Assembly: GCA_021234155.1 (NCBI GenBank)
Contig: JAJEKV010000013.1
Span: forward strand, 17,833,781 to 17,897,780
Reading direction: 5' to 3'
Source: Isoetes taiwanensis
Lineage: Eukaryota; Streptophyta; Lycopodiopsida; Isoetales; Isoetaceae
Length of the DNA: 64,000 nucleotides
Of the stretch, positions 10,131 to 20,099 are shown one piece after another. Position numbers and translations under genes: made by a program. A model generated the notes under the pieces. It saw only the letters and a list, made by a program, of their open reading frames with translations. It searched no databases and had not been told where the DNA came from. Positions within the stretch are counted from its first letter, which is position 1, and every line of letters begins with the position of its first letter.

Positions 10131-10273
10131 GGCCTTACTGACCTAGTTGAGGTATTCCAATGGTTCAACGTAACCCTTCTGGCCAGCAACATTCGTGTGT
10201 ACGCACCGATTCGTCGTAGACACCTTAAAGGCTAGACATAATAGGCAGTAGGGATGTCCACAACATAGCATTA

Positions 10274-10670
10274 TCACCATGGTAGAGTCGAGGTAGTCAT
10301 TGATGTAAACACATGAGCTGTGGATGCTACCAGATCTGATCCATGAACAGGAGCATGATGCAATGACATTACACCAGATTTCTCCATTTGAGCTATCATC
10401 TCATTGATCCTACTCATACTACTGTTATTTGCCTCCAGATTTGTCGTTATATGTTTGACAGAAGCATCCAATTCAGCCAGTTCATTGCAAAGGTTCTCAA
10501 TTGGTTTCAGCAAGGCATCCATCTCCATAACCAAACTTTTCTTTTCTTCTTCAAAGTTGGCTGCCAAGGCAAGTTGCAAATCAATTGGTTGCCTGCTTGC
10601 TCTTAAGGAGTCCAGTTGTCCATTTGGACTTTCACTTGAGCATCTTTGCTTTGCATAACTCTGCTGTATT
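10274..10670 (-). CDS. Coiled-coil exon of the minus-strand gene
   Basis: The minus strand is open from about 10670 to 10274. It encodes SYAKQRCSSESPNGQLDSLR, then QLALAANFEEEKKSLVMEMD and heptad-like LLKPIENLCNELAELDASVK, then EMIAQMEK. The hydrophobic spacing suggests a coiled coil of about 50 residues for oligomerisation. The first ATG is at 10579, but coding resemblance starts upstream of it, so the ATG is not necessarily the start. The solo LTR at 10717-11068 lies just upstream. Confidence 0.45.
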
Positions 10671-10716
10671 TTTTTATTTTTGGTCCAGCTAGACTAGTCT
10701 TGTCACTAGAATATCA

Positions 10717-11068
10717 TGTTAACCACCTAGTGGTTAACATTGTGCATGCACATGTTAGGTGCATGCACATGTTAGGTGTCAGTGGTGGCAGACTGACACT
10801 TGGCATGATTAGGTTAACATAAGTGTAGGGATTAGATTTAGTTAGATGTACGGCTCAGATTTGCGGTCTACACTATATTAGACTGGAGCCTCTTCAGATG
10901 TACTCAGGTTTTATCTCAAATTTGGAGAGCCTCACTTGGCCACGTTTCCTTCATTCTTTGTATATATTTCTTTGTCTTGTTCTTGTTTTGTGATCATGGG
11001 CATGGCAGCTTTGTAGCATCCGGCAGTCATGGACTGCTGCTGCAAGGTGTATGCCAAGAATCCAAACA
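10717..11068. mobile_element. Solo LTR, copy A
   Basis: A 352-bp unit beginning TGTTAACCAC and ending CCAAACA, flanked by the perfect 5-bp direct repeat TATCA (10712-10716 and 11069-11073). It has TG...CA ends and a TATA-like TATATATTT inside, with no internal region or second LTR, so it is a solo LTR left by recombination. Its start is palindromic (TGTTAACCAC, spacer CTA, GTGGTTAACA), and a 17-bp GTGCATGCACATGTTAG is repeated twice at 10742-10776. It differs from copy B (32854-33205) at about 11 positions. Confidence 0.85.
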
Positions 11069-11073
11069 TATCA

Positions 11074-11420
11074 TCTTGTACAGTCTCTAATTTACATACA
11101 TATGATTCTATTATCTTTCTCCCGATCTTAAAGATTTCAGTCGATTGCTCAAAGTTAATGAGTCATGGGATCTCGTTTCTAACAATTCTACCATCAATTT
11201 CATGTGCTGCCCTTCTTCAACTGCTGACTTACCATGCATGGCTTTCACATTGGAGGGTTTCAAGGTAATAACTTCAGTCAGGTCAGACTCCTTCTGAGCA
11301 GTTTTAGCAAATGCACATGCAACACTCTTTTAGCCCTTCCCAATCAACAGTTATGCCCTTGGAATGAAGAGCATATGCTCGAGCAAGGGGTACATGATGG
11401 TTTGCTATCTCTGTCCTATT
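11074..11420 (-). CDS. Coding-like segment upstream of solo LTR A
   Basis: The minus strand encodes SVACAFAKTAQKESDLTEVI, then TLKPSNVKAMHGKSAVEEGQ and HMKLMVELLETRSHDSLTL, a charged helical sequence in the style of the coiled-coil exon on the other side of the LTR. A further segment just upstream (VPLARAYALHSKGITVDWEG) is in another frame. I take this as an upstream exon of the same gene, disrupted by the LTR. No domain is recognised. Confidence 0.35.
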
Positions 11421-11568
11421 AAAGACAAACTCATAGATTTTAAAAAAGTCCTGCATTCATGTGGCTCGATCCTACTCTCCCGATAACCCCCACCGTGGTT
11501 GCCCTTAAAGCCATATCCGCATAGGTGTGATTTAGAAGGTGAGGCTAATCATAAGCTTTCTATATTAA

Positions 11569-14310
11569 TTTTTTTTTTTTTTTTTGAGGGACGCCAAGAA
11601 TTTATATTATGTAAAGAAAAATAACGGGGAAGGATTAGATGAGGTGGAAATAATCCCCCAAATCCTATCCTTCTCCCCTCATCGGTAAGTTAGAGACTTG
11701 AAATTGATTATATAGCCTAGACTTGACTTCTTGGAGCAAAGATTGAGCAAGAGAGAACTTCCCATGAAAGATGACCTGGTTCCTTCTCTTCCGTTACCCA
11801 ACAAATGATAGCTCTACAAATGTTGAAGGCGACCTTCTTAACACGAGGCCAATTAGTTGGAAGAAGACCCAACAATACTTGTTGGCTACTAAAGGCGATG
11901 TCGAAACATGACCGTGTCCATGCCCAAATACATTGAATGTCGGCACAAAGGTAGAAGCAATGCTCAATGGTTTCCGGCACAATTACAAACCCTCAACGAG
12001 TGGGCTTATTGCCGCTTGAATGAGTGAACTTGGGTATTCTTCCCTGATGCACGCATGCTTAATCGCCGAGAAGAACCGACCGCTTTGGGAGGGATACTTT
12101 TACACCAAATGGAGCTCCAAACCTTCACATATTGATCCTCTTCCACCCTTAAGCTCCCAGTGGGAAGAAGGTCTTGCCAACTGAAGCTGCCGATATGCAT
12201 AGCTACTCTTGACAAAGTTTTGCCAAACAAACTGCTTTAGGGTAAGCACCAAACCTTCCTCAGAGCAAAATTGGGGACCAGAGGAAGGAATGTTATCCCA
12301 ATCGCCTCCCGCATGACGAGAGAAGTAATTCAACGCATGCCAAACTTACGATCAAACCATCCCATGAAAGGAGAGACCACCATTCTCATACCACGCCCAA
12401 AGAAATGACTCCAGCAGCCTCCATCTATTTGGATAGCAGGGTGCATAGTAGCAAATGATGGGGAGATGAGGCATGGGAACCCACAAGAAAGGAGAAGAGG
12501 TCTGGGACCAATTGGGCAGGATGAAGGGAAATGAGAGGCCTAACCGCATCCCAAGCTTTAAGCAATCCCCTTCCAATAATGGAGAGGCCCTTGAGGAGTG
12601 GGGGAGCAAGGGGGATACAACAAAGCCCAAGGCAAAGGGGTTCAATACCTAGTTTACCAAGAGCTCGTGGAGTGCTGCAAAGAGCCCGAGCAATAAGACG
12701 TGTGCCCGAAGATCGATGATCATTGCAAATAACTTGCCGATAAGTTTAGAAGCCAAAGCAGCTTGCCATGTAGAGCTAGATCAAGCATCCCAAGCCGCCA
12801 TGGTTCTTAGGGGGACACACTTACTCCATGCAACTTTAACTACCGCCCCAACTCATTAACGCCCCATATGAAATTACGCAACAAGCAGCCATCTCCTTGA
12901 ACTTACTGGGGTGCAAGAAGCGAGACCGCATAAATGTGAGTACGCAGAAGGGATTGCAGGGTGGACTTAGCCACCGTATCCCCGCCGCCATTGACTTGAA
13001 ATTGATTCCTCGCCACCATGGGAGGTGCCTCAAGACCCAATAAGACTTGATCCCATGCCCGGCTAGAGAAACGTCCATACCAAAAGGGATTCGAGTAATC
13101 TAGTCACCTCCCAAATGCATGACTTGCCATGGGTAGCGGTGACAAAAGCAATTGGGGAGGGAGTGTCTAGAGCCCAGATCGCGACTACATTTTGCCAATT
13201 GAGCAAGCACCCCAAGCCAGAGAGAAGATATCCGTGGGGGCTGCTTAGCTTTATCAAGGTTGTCCTCATTAGCCTTTAGTAAGAGAAATGTGTCAATCGC
13301 AACCGACATGATAACTTGAGAACCAGGGGCCAACCGCAAACCCTCAATGAGGTCATCATTTAGAGCACGAACAAGAAGCTGAGATAAACCTTCAGCCACA
13401 ATGGTAAATAGGAATGGATTACTGGGGGCAGCCCTGCCTAATGCCCCTACCACGTAAAATATCCATGGAAGGCTCACCGAATGACGGGGCCGCATGATAC
13501 TGGCAAATAACATAGAGCTTCCACACAAGAGAGCAAAAGGATGGTCCAAAACCCAACCTAGGCATGATCCTCAAAAAGAAAATCCCAGGAAACACGTCAT
13601 ACGCTTTGGCAAAATCCGGCCGATATGCACCTTTGCTGCTTGGAGGCACGCGCTCCAATACATTCCCTCATATGTTGTAACATTGTTCAAGATCACCTCC
13701 CGCACGGTAGGAAACCCGTTTGCTCCTCTACCATTGAAGTGCCAAGAATAGCTTTGAGTTTCAAAGCATAAGCTTTAGCAATAATCTTGTAAACTATCGG
13801 CAACAAAGTGATCGGCCTCCACTTCGGATATATTTCGAAGGCTCCTTAACCTTAGGGATGAGGGCAATTAAGCCGGTGTTCAAAATTCTATCCAATTGGT
13901 GAGACTGCAAGAGCTCCCGATATGCTTGAGAGACTAGAGTTGATGACCATTCCCATGAAGCCTTGAAAACTCAACTGGAATACCATCCATACCGGACATT
14001 TGTCGTTAGCCATCATTTTCAAAGAAGATTGAAGATTGTCAAGGGTGAGAGGAAGCTCCATCTCTAGTTGCTGCGTTGGGGAAATAATAGGTTGGAGCTT
14101 GGAAAGAACGATGCTCTTCGCTTCCTCCTGGAAAGGTAGGTTCTTTTCTTGAAAAAAGTGAGCAAAGTGTTCTGCTAAAAAAGTTTTAAGCTGGTTTGGA
14201 TCAGTCACGCATTGACCATCAGATAATTGAATAGAGGATAGAGCGATTGTAGGCGATTACTTTTTGCGACTTGAACTATTTCATAGAAACTCTGGCGAAT
14301 CTTGCCAACG
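11569..14310 (-). mobile_element. LINE, 5'-truncated, poly(A)-tailed
   Basis: A 17-T run (11569-11585, a poly(A) tail on the minus strand) is followed by a minus-strand LINE ORF2. Read 5' to 3' there is an EN-RT linker (FLAEHFAHFFQEK, MANDKCP, about 14200-14000). RT pieces follow: DFAKAYDVFPGIFFLRIMPR and RGIRQGCPQ (about 13610-13420), then APSNPFLFTIVAEGLSQLL (about 13440-13390). The catalytic F/YADD box reads AIDT (about 13300). A zf-RVT domain (ETIEHCFYLCADIQCIWAW, about 11975-11920) ends it. The endonuclease is missing at the 5' side. Many frame changes show age. No target duplication was found. Confidence 0.75.
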
Positions 14311-14648
14311 TTAATGTGGTAATTGAAATAAATAAATTAGATGTCAATTGACATACAATTTACAGGATTAAAAAAACCTATTATGTTTAGCAAAATTTGA
14401 GTAGTTGTTGATTTTTTGAGTATTCTACTATGGTCCACTAGAGCTAGCAAACAATTACTTGATCTACAATGTTGGTAAGGGGATAATCTATGATCCTAAA
14501 TACTTAGATCCATGGAACTGGAGGCGAAACTCTAGATCTGAGCTTAAGAATGTATGGCTAATTTAAGAAAGGTGGGTGGATGAAATGGTAAAACTTTGGC
14601 GAAAGAATATAATTTATTTTCAATCGTAACCTATTCAGCTTTAGTATC

Positions 14649-15203
14649 TCATTTTCGAAAATATTCAAAATATAGCCATTTGGCTATAAATAGCCCCTTA
14701 AGGGCAACCCTGCCCACTGCTGGAGCTTCACTACCCCAAACTCCTTGCACTATTTGTAAAAGCCCTGGATAAAGAGTATCAAAATGGTTGCGCCTAAGGT
14801 GTTTTACAGTTACCTTCTCAAACTCGGGCTGATGTACTTGTAGCTTTCTCTTTACTGATGGAGACGTCCCACCCTTCATTTTCTTTGTTGCATGCTTTGG
14901 AGACCTTTGCAATGGCTTGAAACGTGGTGATTTCCTGGGGGAAACACGAGATGATGGAGGCTTTGTCATGATCCCAAACCTAAGAATTGGCCTTCTGATA
15001 CGGAATCGGCCTTCTAAGAAGACCAAGAACCTTCTGATGCAGAAGTTTGCCTTCAACACCCAGGAAACTAAGAATCGGCAAGAAGGATTTCTAATCGGCC
15101 ACTGAGACAGATATTTGCTAACACAGAGTTTGTGGAATGGCTTGTTGAGCAGGACCGAGAAAATTAACACGTTCAAAATCGTTCCAAAAGTGGTTTCCCC
15201 CAA
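14649..15203 (-). CDS. Hypothetical basic protein or exon
   Basis: A minus-strand frame whose convincing part starts at an internal Met near 14970: SSRVSPRKSPRFKPLQRSPK then HATKKMKGGTSPSVKRKLQ, a Ser-Pro-Arg-Lys-rich basic head, followed by a more ordered stretch (FEKVTVKHLRRNHFDTLYPG, VGRVALKGLFIAKWLYFEYF). It could be the first exon of the minus-strand Ulp1-like gene, now separated from the rest by the LINE at 11569-14310. The upstream part of the frame contains short direct repeats around ATCGGCCTTCT and is probably not coding. Confidence 0.35.
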   Translation of the reverse strand: MGETTFGTILNVLIFSVLLNKPFHKLCVSKYLSQWPIRNPSCRFLVSWVLKANFCIRRFLVFLEGRFRIRRPILRFGIMTKPPSSRVSPRKSPRFKPLQRSPKHATKKMKGGTSPSVKRKLQVHQPEFEKVTVKHLRRNHFDTLYPGLLQIVQGVWGSEAPAVGRVALKGLFIAKWLYFEYFRK

Positions 15204-15359
15204 CCTCCAACCATTAATTGTGGTATTAATGACATCCCTTTAAAATATTGCCTACATTTTGCCACTGTAAATGTAAATTATGGGCCCTTTTCATATCCAC
15301 CCTTTTGTGCAATTACCCAAGAAGCAATGGAAAGGGAGAGGAAATATACATGCAACAGG

Positions 15360-17138
15360 CACCAACATTTGAGGAAGGAGAAAATAAAGTATGGAAACTA
15401 AAAAAGTAGTATATGGGCTCAAAGAATCACCTAGACAGTGGTATCTATGTATTGATGTATTTTTGAACGACTAAGGATTATAAGGATTTGAAAAAATGCA
15501 AAATGATGGCAATTTGTATATGTTTAAAGAAAAATCTGTATTATTGCATTATATGTGGATGACAATATACTTGTCTCAAATAATATGAAGTGCTTAGAAC
15601 ATTGCAAACATGTGCTAGCCAATAGATTCTATATGACATATTTAGAAACAGTCAAAAGATTCCTTGGAATGGAAATATACAGAAAAAAAAAAGGATGACA
15701 TTGACTCAGGTTAACAACATACAAAGAATGTTGGATAAATTTGGTTTGGCAGCATGCAATAGTGGGAGGTCAGCTCTTGCTACAGGTCAGAAACTATCTC
15801 TCGAAATGTGTCCAAAAAATGATGGTGAAAGACTAGAAATAGAAAGATATCCATACAGAGATTTAGTAGGATGTCTGTTGTATGTTGCCAATTGTTGTAG
15901 GCCAGACATAACCTACAGTGTGAACTTGCTAAGTAGATTTGGAGACGATCTAGGAAACAACATTGGCTTGGAGCAAAAAGGGTTCTGAGGTATTTAAAGA
16001 GAACAGAAAATGGAGGAATAATATTCTCAAATGATAGCCTGGAATTAGCTACTTATTCTGATGCAGATTAGGGAGGGGACATAGATTCACGATAATTAAC
16101 ATCTGGTTATATTATAAAGGTTGGAGGAAGTTGTGTTGTATGGAGAAGCAAGAAACAAGATTGTGTATAGCAGTGTCTACAGCAGAGGCAGAATATGATG
16201 CTGCTTCATTGACTGCCAAAGAAATTATTTGGGTAAGGAGACTTCGAAATGAATTAGGTGCAGTACAGAAGGGATTTACAACACTCTATATAGATAGCCT
16301 GAGTTGTATTGCAATAACAAAAAATCCAGTCCTTCACAAAAGGACTAAACACATTGTTATTCATGTACACTATATTAGAGATATGGTGGCAAAGGGTTAT
16401 ATCAAGGTTGAATATCAAAATATTGAAGAACAGACTACAAGTATACTTACAAAAATATTATCCGTTCATATGTTTTAAAGTTACAGAAGGAACTTGGAAT
16501 TAAGAAAGCAGTTGAAGACTAAACTTAGAAGATAAATTGTAACATGAAAGGAGAATGTGAGAAAGAATTATGTAACAATTTATCTAGAGGAACATTTGCA
16601 GTGTGAAGCAGTTAAAGGATTAGAGTTGGAGATTTGAAGATTGAATGTTAAAGTGTGAAATACATTAACCATTGGACCATTGATGTATGATAGATATTAA
16701 AAGTGATGGTTCAAAAAAGGTGGGAAATTGTGGAGACAATATTATATGAACTAATACGGTCAAATAGACTCCAAGACTCATGGACCTTGGAGCGGAACCT
16801 GTGATCCCAAGCCGACTCCGGTTGGTTAGGATTTAACTTTTAATGAAGAGGAATAGCCTGCACTTTGATTAACTAAATGATCTAATTTATTTGCAGTTGT
16901 ATTTGAATCGTCAGATCAATCTTCAGCTCGTCTATAAGGTGCAATGTTTTAGATCAATGCAATGTGAACAATGCATTGACCAATATTGTTGTTTGAGTTA
17001 AATTCAATGGTTATTGAATTTGAAGGATTAGGTTTGAATGCTATATAAGTTGGCCACTCCACTTGATCAATATTATTTGATAAAGTAGAGATGCAAATCT
17101 AGATATTGTTGTTCTAATACTTGTATTAATTATTCACA
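15360..17138 (+). mobile_element. Ty1/Copia relic with 3' LTR
   Basis: Remains of reverse transcriptase (about 15395-15690, VYGLKESPRQWY), the connection region (15695-15988) and RNase H (16080-16480, STAEAEYDAASLTAKE). A purine-rich tract, then a candidate 3' LTR at 16729-17138, follow. The LTR starts TGTGGAGACA and ends ATTCACA and has a TATATAAG box near 17043. The upstream two thirds of the element are absent. It is an old fossil with many breaks. Confidence 0.8.
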
Positions 17139-17344
17139 GAACCAATGAACATTATGTACCAATATGCACCAGGGGATATGAGGGAGAATTATATGGTTAT
17201 ATTGTTACATGGTTTGTGTTTTAGATATTGTATAGTATTACGCATATCTTCTTATATTATAAAGCTCTGGTATATATTTATTCTGAATGTAAATCCGATG
17301 GCGTCATATTGACCTTCAAGATAATAAGGCCAAGAATCGTGGAA

Positions 17345-17505
17345 CAAACCCTAGCGAAGGGGGAAAAAAAGTAAAAGAAAAAAAAGGAGAAAAAGTGGGG
17401 AAAAAGGAAAGGGAAAAACGAAAAAAAGGGAAAAAAGAACAGGAGAAACAGAATTGGTGAAAAAAAAAAGGAAAAATAGGGGAAGGGAAAAATAAGAAGA
17501 ATGTG
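17345..17505. repeat. Purine-rich low-complexity tract
   Basis: About 160 bp of nearly pure A/G on the plus strand (runs of A with GG and GGG). The open frames it creates on the minus strand (Phe/Ser/Pro-rich) are artefacts of composition. Confidence 0.85.
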
Positions 17506-17587
17506 CACAAATCTTTTATAGCCTAGCGATGTTGGAATTGATTTTTAAGTAAAGTTTTAGTGCAGTATATGAGAACACACAATTAGT

Positions 17588-17720
17588 AAGAATAAGAATA
17601 AGAATAGTTTTTTATCGTCCACTGAGACCAATCGGCCTATGAGACCCAGAAGGAGCGCAGCAAACTTATTACTGTCCGGGTTAAAAAACCCTGCACAATT
17701 AAGTACAAAAGAATACTTTA
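17588..17720 (-). repeat. LINE 3' end with (AATAAG)n tail
   Basis: The tail AATAAGAATAAGAATAG (17591-17607) is followed by TTTTTTATCGTCCACTG and the hairpin AGACC (17625-17629), loop AATC, GGCCT (17634-17638), then ATGAGAC. This is the same 3' terminus as the full LINEs at 37921 and 43247. The body is cut short after about 100 bp. No gene is visible between here and 19076. Confidence 0.65.
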
Positions 17721-19076
17721 AATATAGCATAATGCATACTTAATCTAGACAACCTGAGTTTAAAGGCTTAATGCCATGAGAGACACACCTCTATCCTAGC
17801 AGGCTTCAATAGAATCTTGAGATGTTAGTACACGCATGTGCTTACAAATATTTGATAATAAAATATAGAGATGAATACTTTTGATAATGCGACATTGCAA
17901 CGGAGGAAGCTATCTTCAAACTATTCTTTGATGTGCTTAGCATTGATTTGCCTATCTTTACATTGCATACATGAGTGGGACCTTATGCACTCAATATCAA
18001 AATATAATTTAGATACAAAACTCTCATAGAAGGGGTTAACCTTAAAAATTGTAGAGGATGAAATATTGAAATTAAAGTAATTATGAATTTGGGACACCAT
18101 TATATCAATGTATTTGTTGATTGGTTGTTATGATGCAGCATCACTTCCCAATTGCAGAAGTTCCATATGCAATGGAATCTATCATCGAGGTTATGGGCTA
18201 GGACTTCAGTTTATTGGCATGTCTACGGAATCAATGGTTGAGGTTGTCACCCAGGTGAACTAAAGTTTGATTGCAGCTTTGAGTTGTCACAGGGCCACGT
18301 GGAGACACCCTCATAGGTACTTAATAAATAACTTTCTTTATGTCAAAAACAAGTACATTCAAGTTGTTTTAACTACTCACATTATTGCTTCCATTTAACT
18401 TAGGAAGCACATCCAATCACTACAAACAAAGGCCCACAGATTAAATAGGCTGGAATGACCAACAACCACCATTTGGATAGAAATAAAGACAACCAATGAC
18501 ATCATGCAAAGTAAAGCAGAGATGATGGGGTCCAAAAACTTTGCATGTATGTGCAGAGATGCTAGAATAATAGGTGGCCGGCAAAATGGGGACCACTGAG
18601 TACGAGATGTTTTTGTTTGGATGTGATGTCAGAGGAAAGTGGGTGGGAGAAGAGTGGAGTGGTGCATGGTGAATAGTATTGTGGGCATAGGCGAGCATAA
18701 GGTGGTGGCATGGCTATAAGGTCTCTGTAGTGCTAATTGCACTAATGTGTTTCCAACTAAACAACTTACTGAACTAGCTAGTAATCGCCGACAGGTGGGA
18801 ATAGCGTTTTACAGACAGACATGATTTAGGTAGCATACTGACTTTTTGAACTAAACAATATATCGATATTAAACAATATATCGATACTGCCGATAACTGG
18901 CATAAGTAATTAATGGTAGGGGGGAAGTTTTATGCGAGATGCGATATAAGCAGCCGATTGGATTTCAGACGAGACAACCTACTTAGCATGTTGCCACAGT
19001 TGCAATAGCGTCTATGGAGATGATGGGGTAAGTAATCTACTAGGTACAATGAACGTGGGTGGCTTTGGAAAGCATA

Positions 19077-19245
19077 GAATAGAATATGGGTGGCAAGTTG
19101 CAGTACATATGGAAGGTAGGGTAATGAAGAGCAACAATGTGAATAGAATATGGGAATGCAAGTTGCAGTACATATGGAAGGTAGGGTAACGAAGAGCAAC
19201 AATGTGATAGAATATGTGATGGTAATGAAGAGCAACAATGTGAAA
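19077..19245. repeat. Tandem repeat, about 63-bp unit
   Basis: Two full units and a partial third of a sequence containing TGCAGTACATATGGAAGG and GAAGAGCAACAATGTG. Units start near 19077, 19141 and 19203. The overlapping open frames on the minus strand follow from the repeat and are not genes. Confidence 0.8.
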
Positions 19246-19601
19246 TGCATGTTCGGCAGGGAACATGAGGTGAAGATGAGAAGCTAAAAGATATGGCTAG
19301 GATTGAATTAGTGCCGAGTTTGGGAAGGAAGAGAATCCACAGCAAGGTACGATAGTGTTACCAGGATGAGGATGATGATAACTATAGAAGAAGAGGAGGA
19401 AGCAATGTTTACACCATACCACATAGGTATAATCCGATTGGACATATGAAGCGAATGTGGGATCATCTGATTGGGCATATGAAACGCATACGAGAAGAGC
19501 ATTGATGTGTCGGATTTGTCTGTATTATCGTAATTGAATGCGACTTTGAACGGCTTAGAAGATTGAGGACATACGAGGGGAGTGAGATGATGATGATGGA
19601 A

Positions 19602-19800
19602 TTTTAACGTCCACGAGAGGGAGAGCTTAAGAATAGAATAGAATAGATTTTCTATTGTTCACGGAGACCAATTGGCCTATGGGACTCAAACAAAAGTGGA
19701 TTACATGGGAGCTTAAGAATAGAATAGAATAGATTTTATATCGTCCACAGAGACCAATTGGTCTATGGGACAAACAAAAGTGGGTTAAGGAGAACCATGG
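19602..19800 (-). repeat. Cluster of LINE 3' ends, tandemly duplicated
   Basis: Three LINE 3' termini in a row. The first (about 19590-19625) has a GAT tail and only TTTTAACGTCCACGAG. The second (19623-19708) and third (19709-19790) form an 85-bp tandem pair, each with a GAATA tail and the hairpin AGACC-AATT-GGCCT (19665-19678) or AGACC-AATT-GGTCT (19751-19764). The pair reads like local duplication of one tail. Confidence 0.65.
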
Positions 19801-20099
19801 TAGAGTGGGTGTAGAATAAAAGGAGAAGGAAGGGAAGGGAAGGAGCGTTTTATGGAAAAAAAAGGGGTATGTGTATGTCAGAAGAGAGAGTGGGTTCTAC
19901 ATGACAGAAGGGCGTGCACTGTGCGTGCCTGATGCATGCCCTGATACCTGCCGCTGTTGGGGCTGCAGTGCAGTGCAGCGGCAGCCGAAGCCGAAGCCAA
20001 GGCCGAGCCTGAGCCAGTGCCATAGCCAGGACATCGACAGGCCTTCCGCTGCAGCCTTGTGTTCCGCCCCGTGTGGAGACTCGCAAGCCCGGCCTTAAA

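Noticed and set aside
11569-14400. Target duplication of the poly(A) LINE
   Set aside because: Sequence next to the T run was compared with 14280-14400 and no convincing match was seen.
17278-17510. Phe/Ser/Pro-rich minus-strand frames
   Set aside because: They come from the purine-rich low-complexity tract.
18930-19345. Three overlapping minus-strand frames
   Set aside because: Produced by the 63-bp tandem repeat; the protein strings repeat in step with the DNA.
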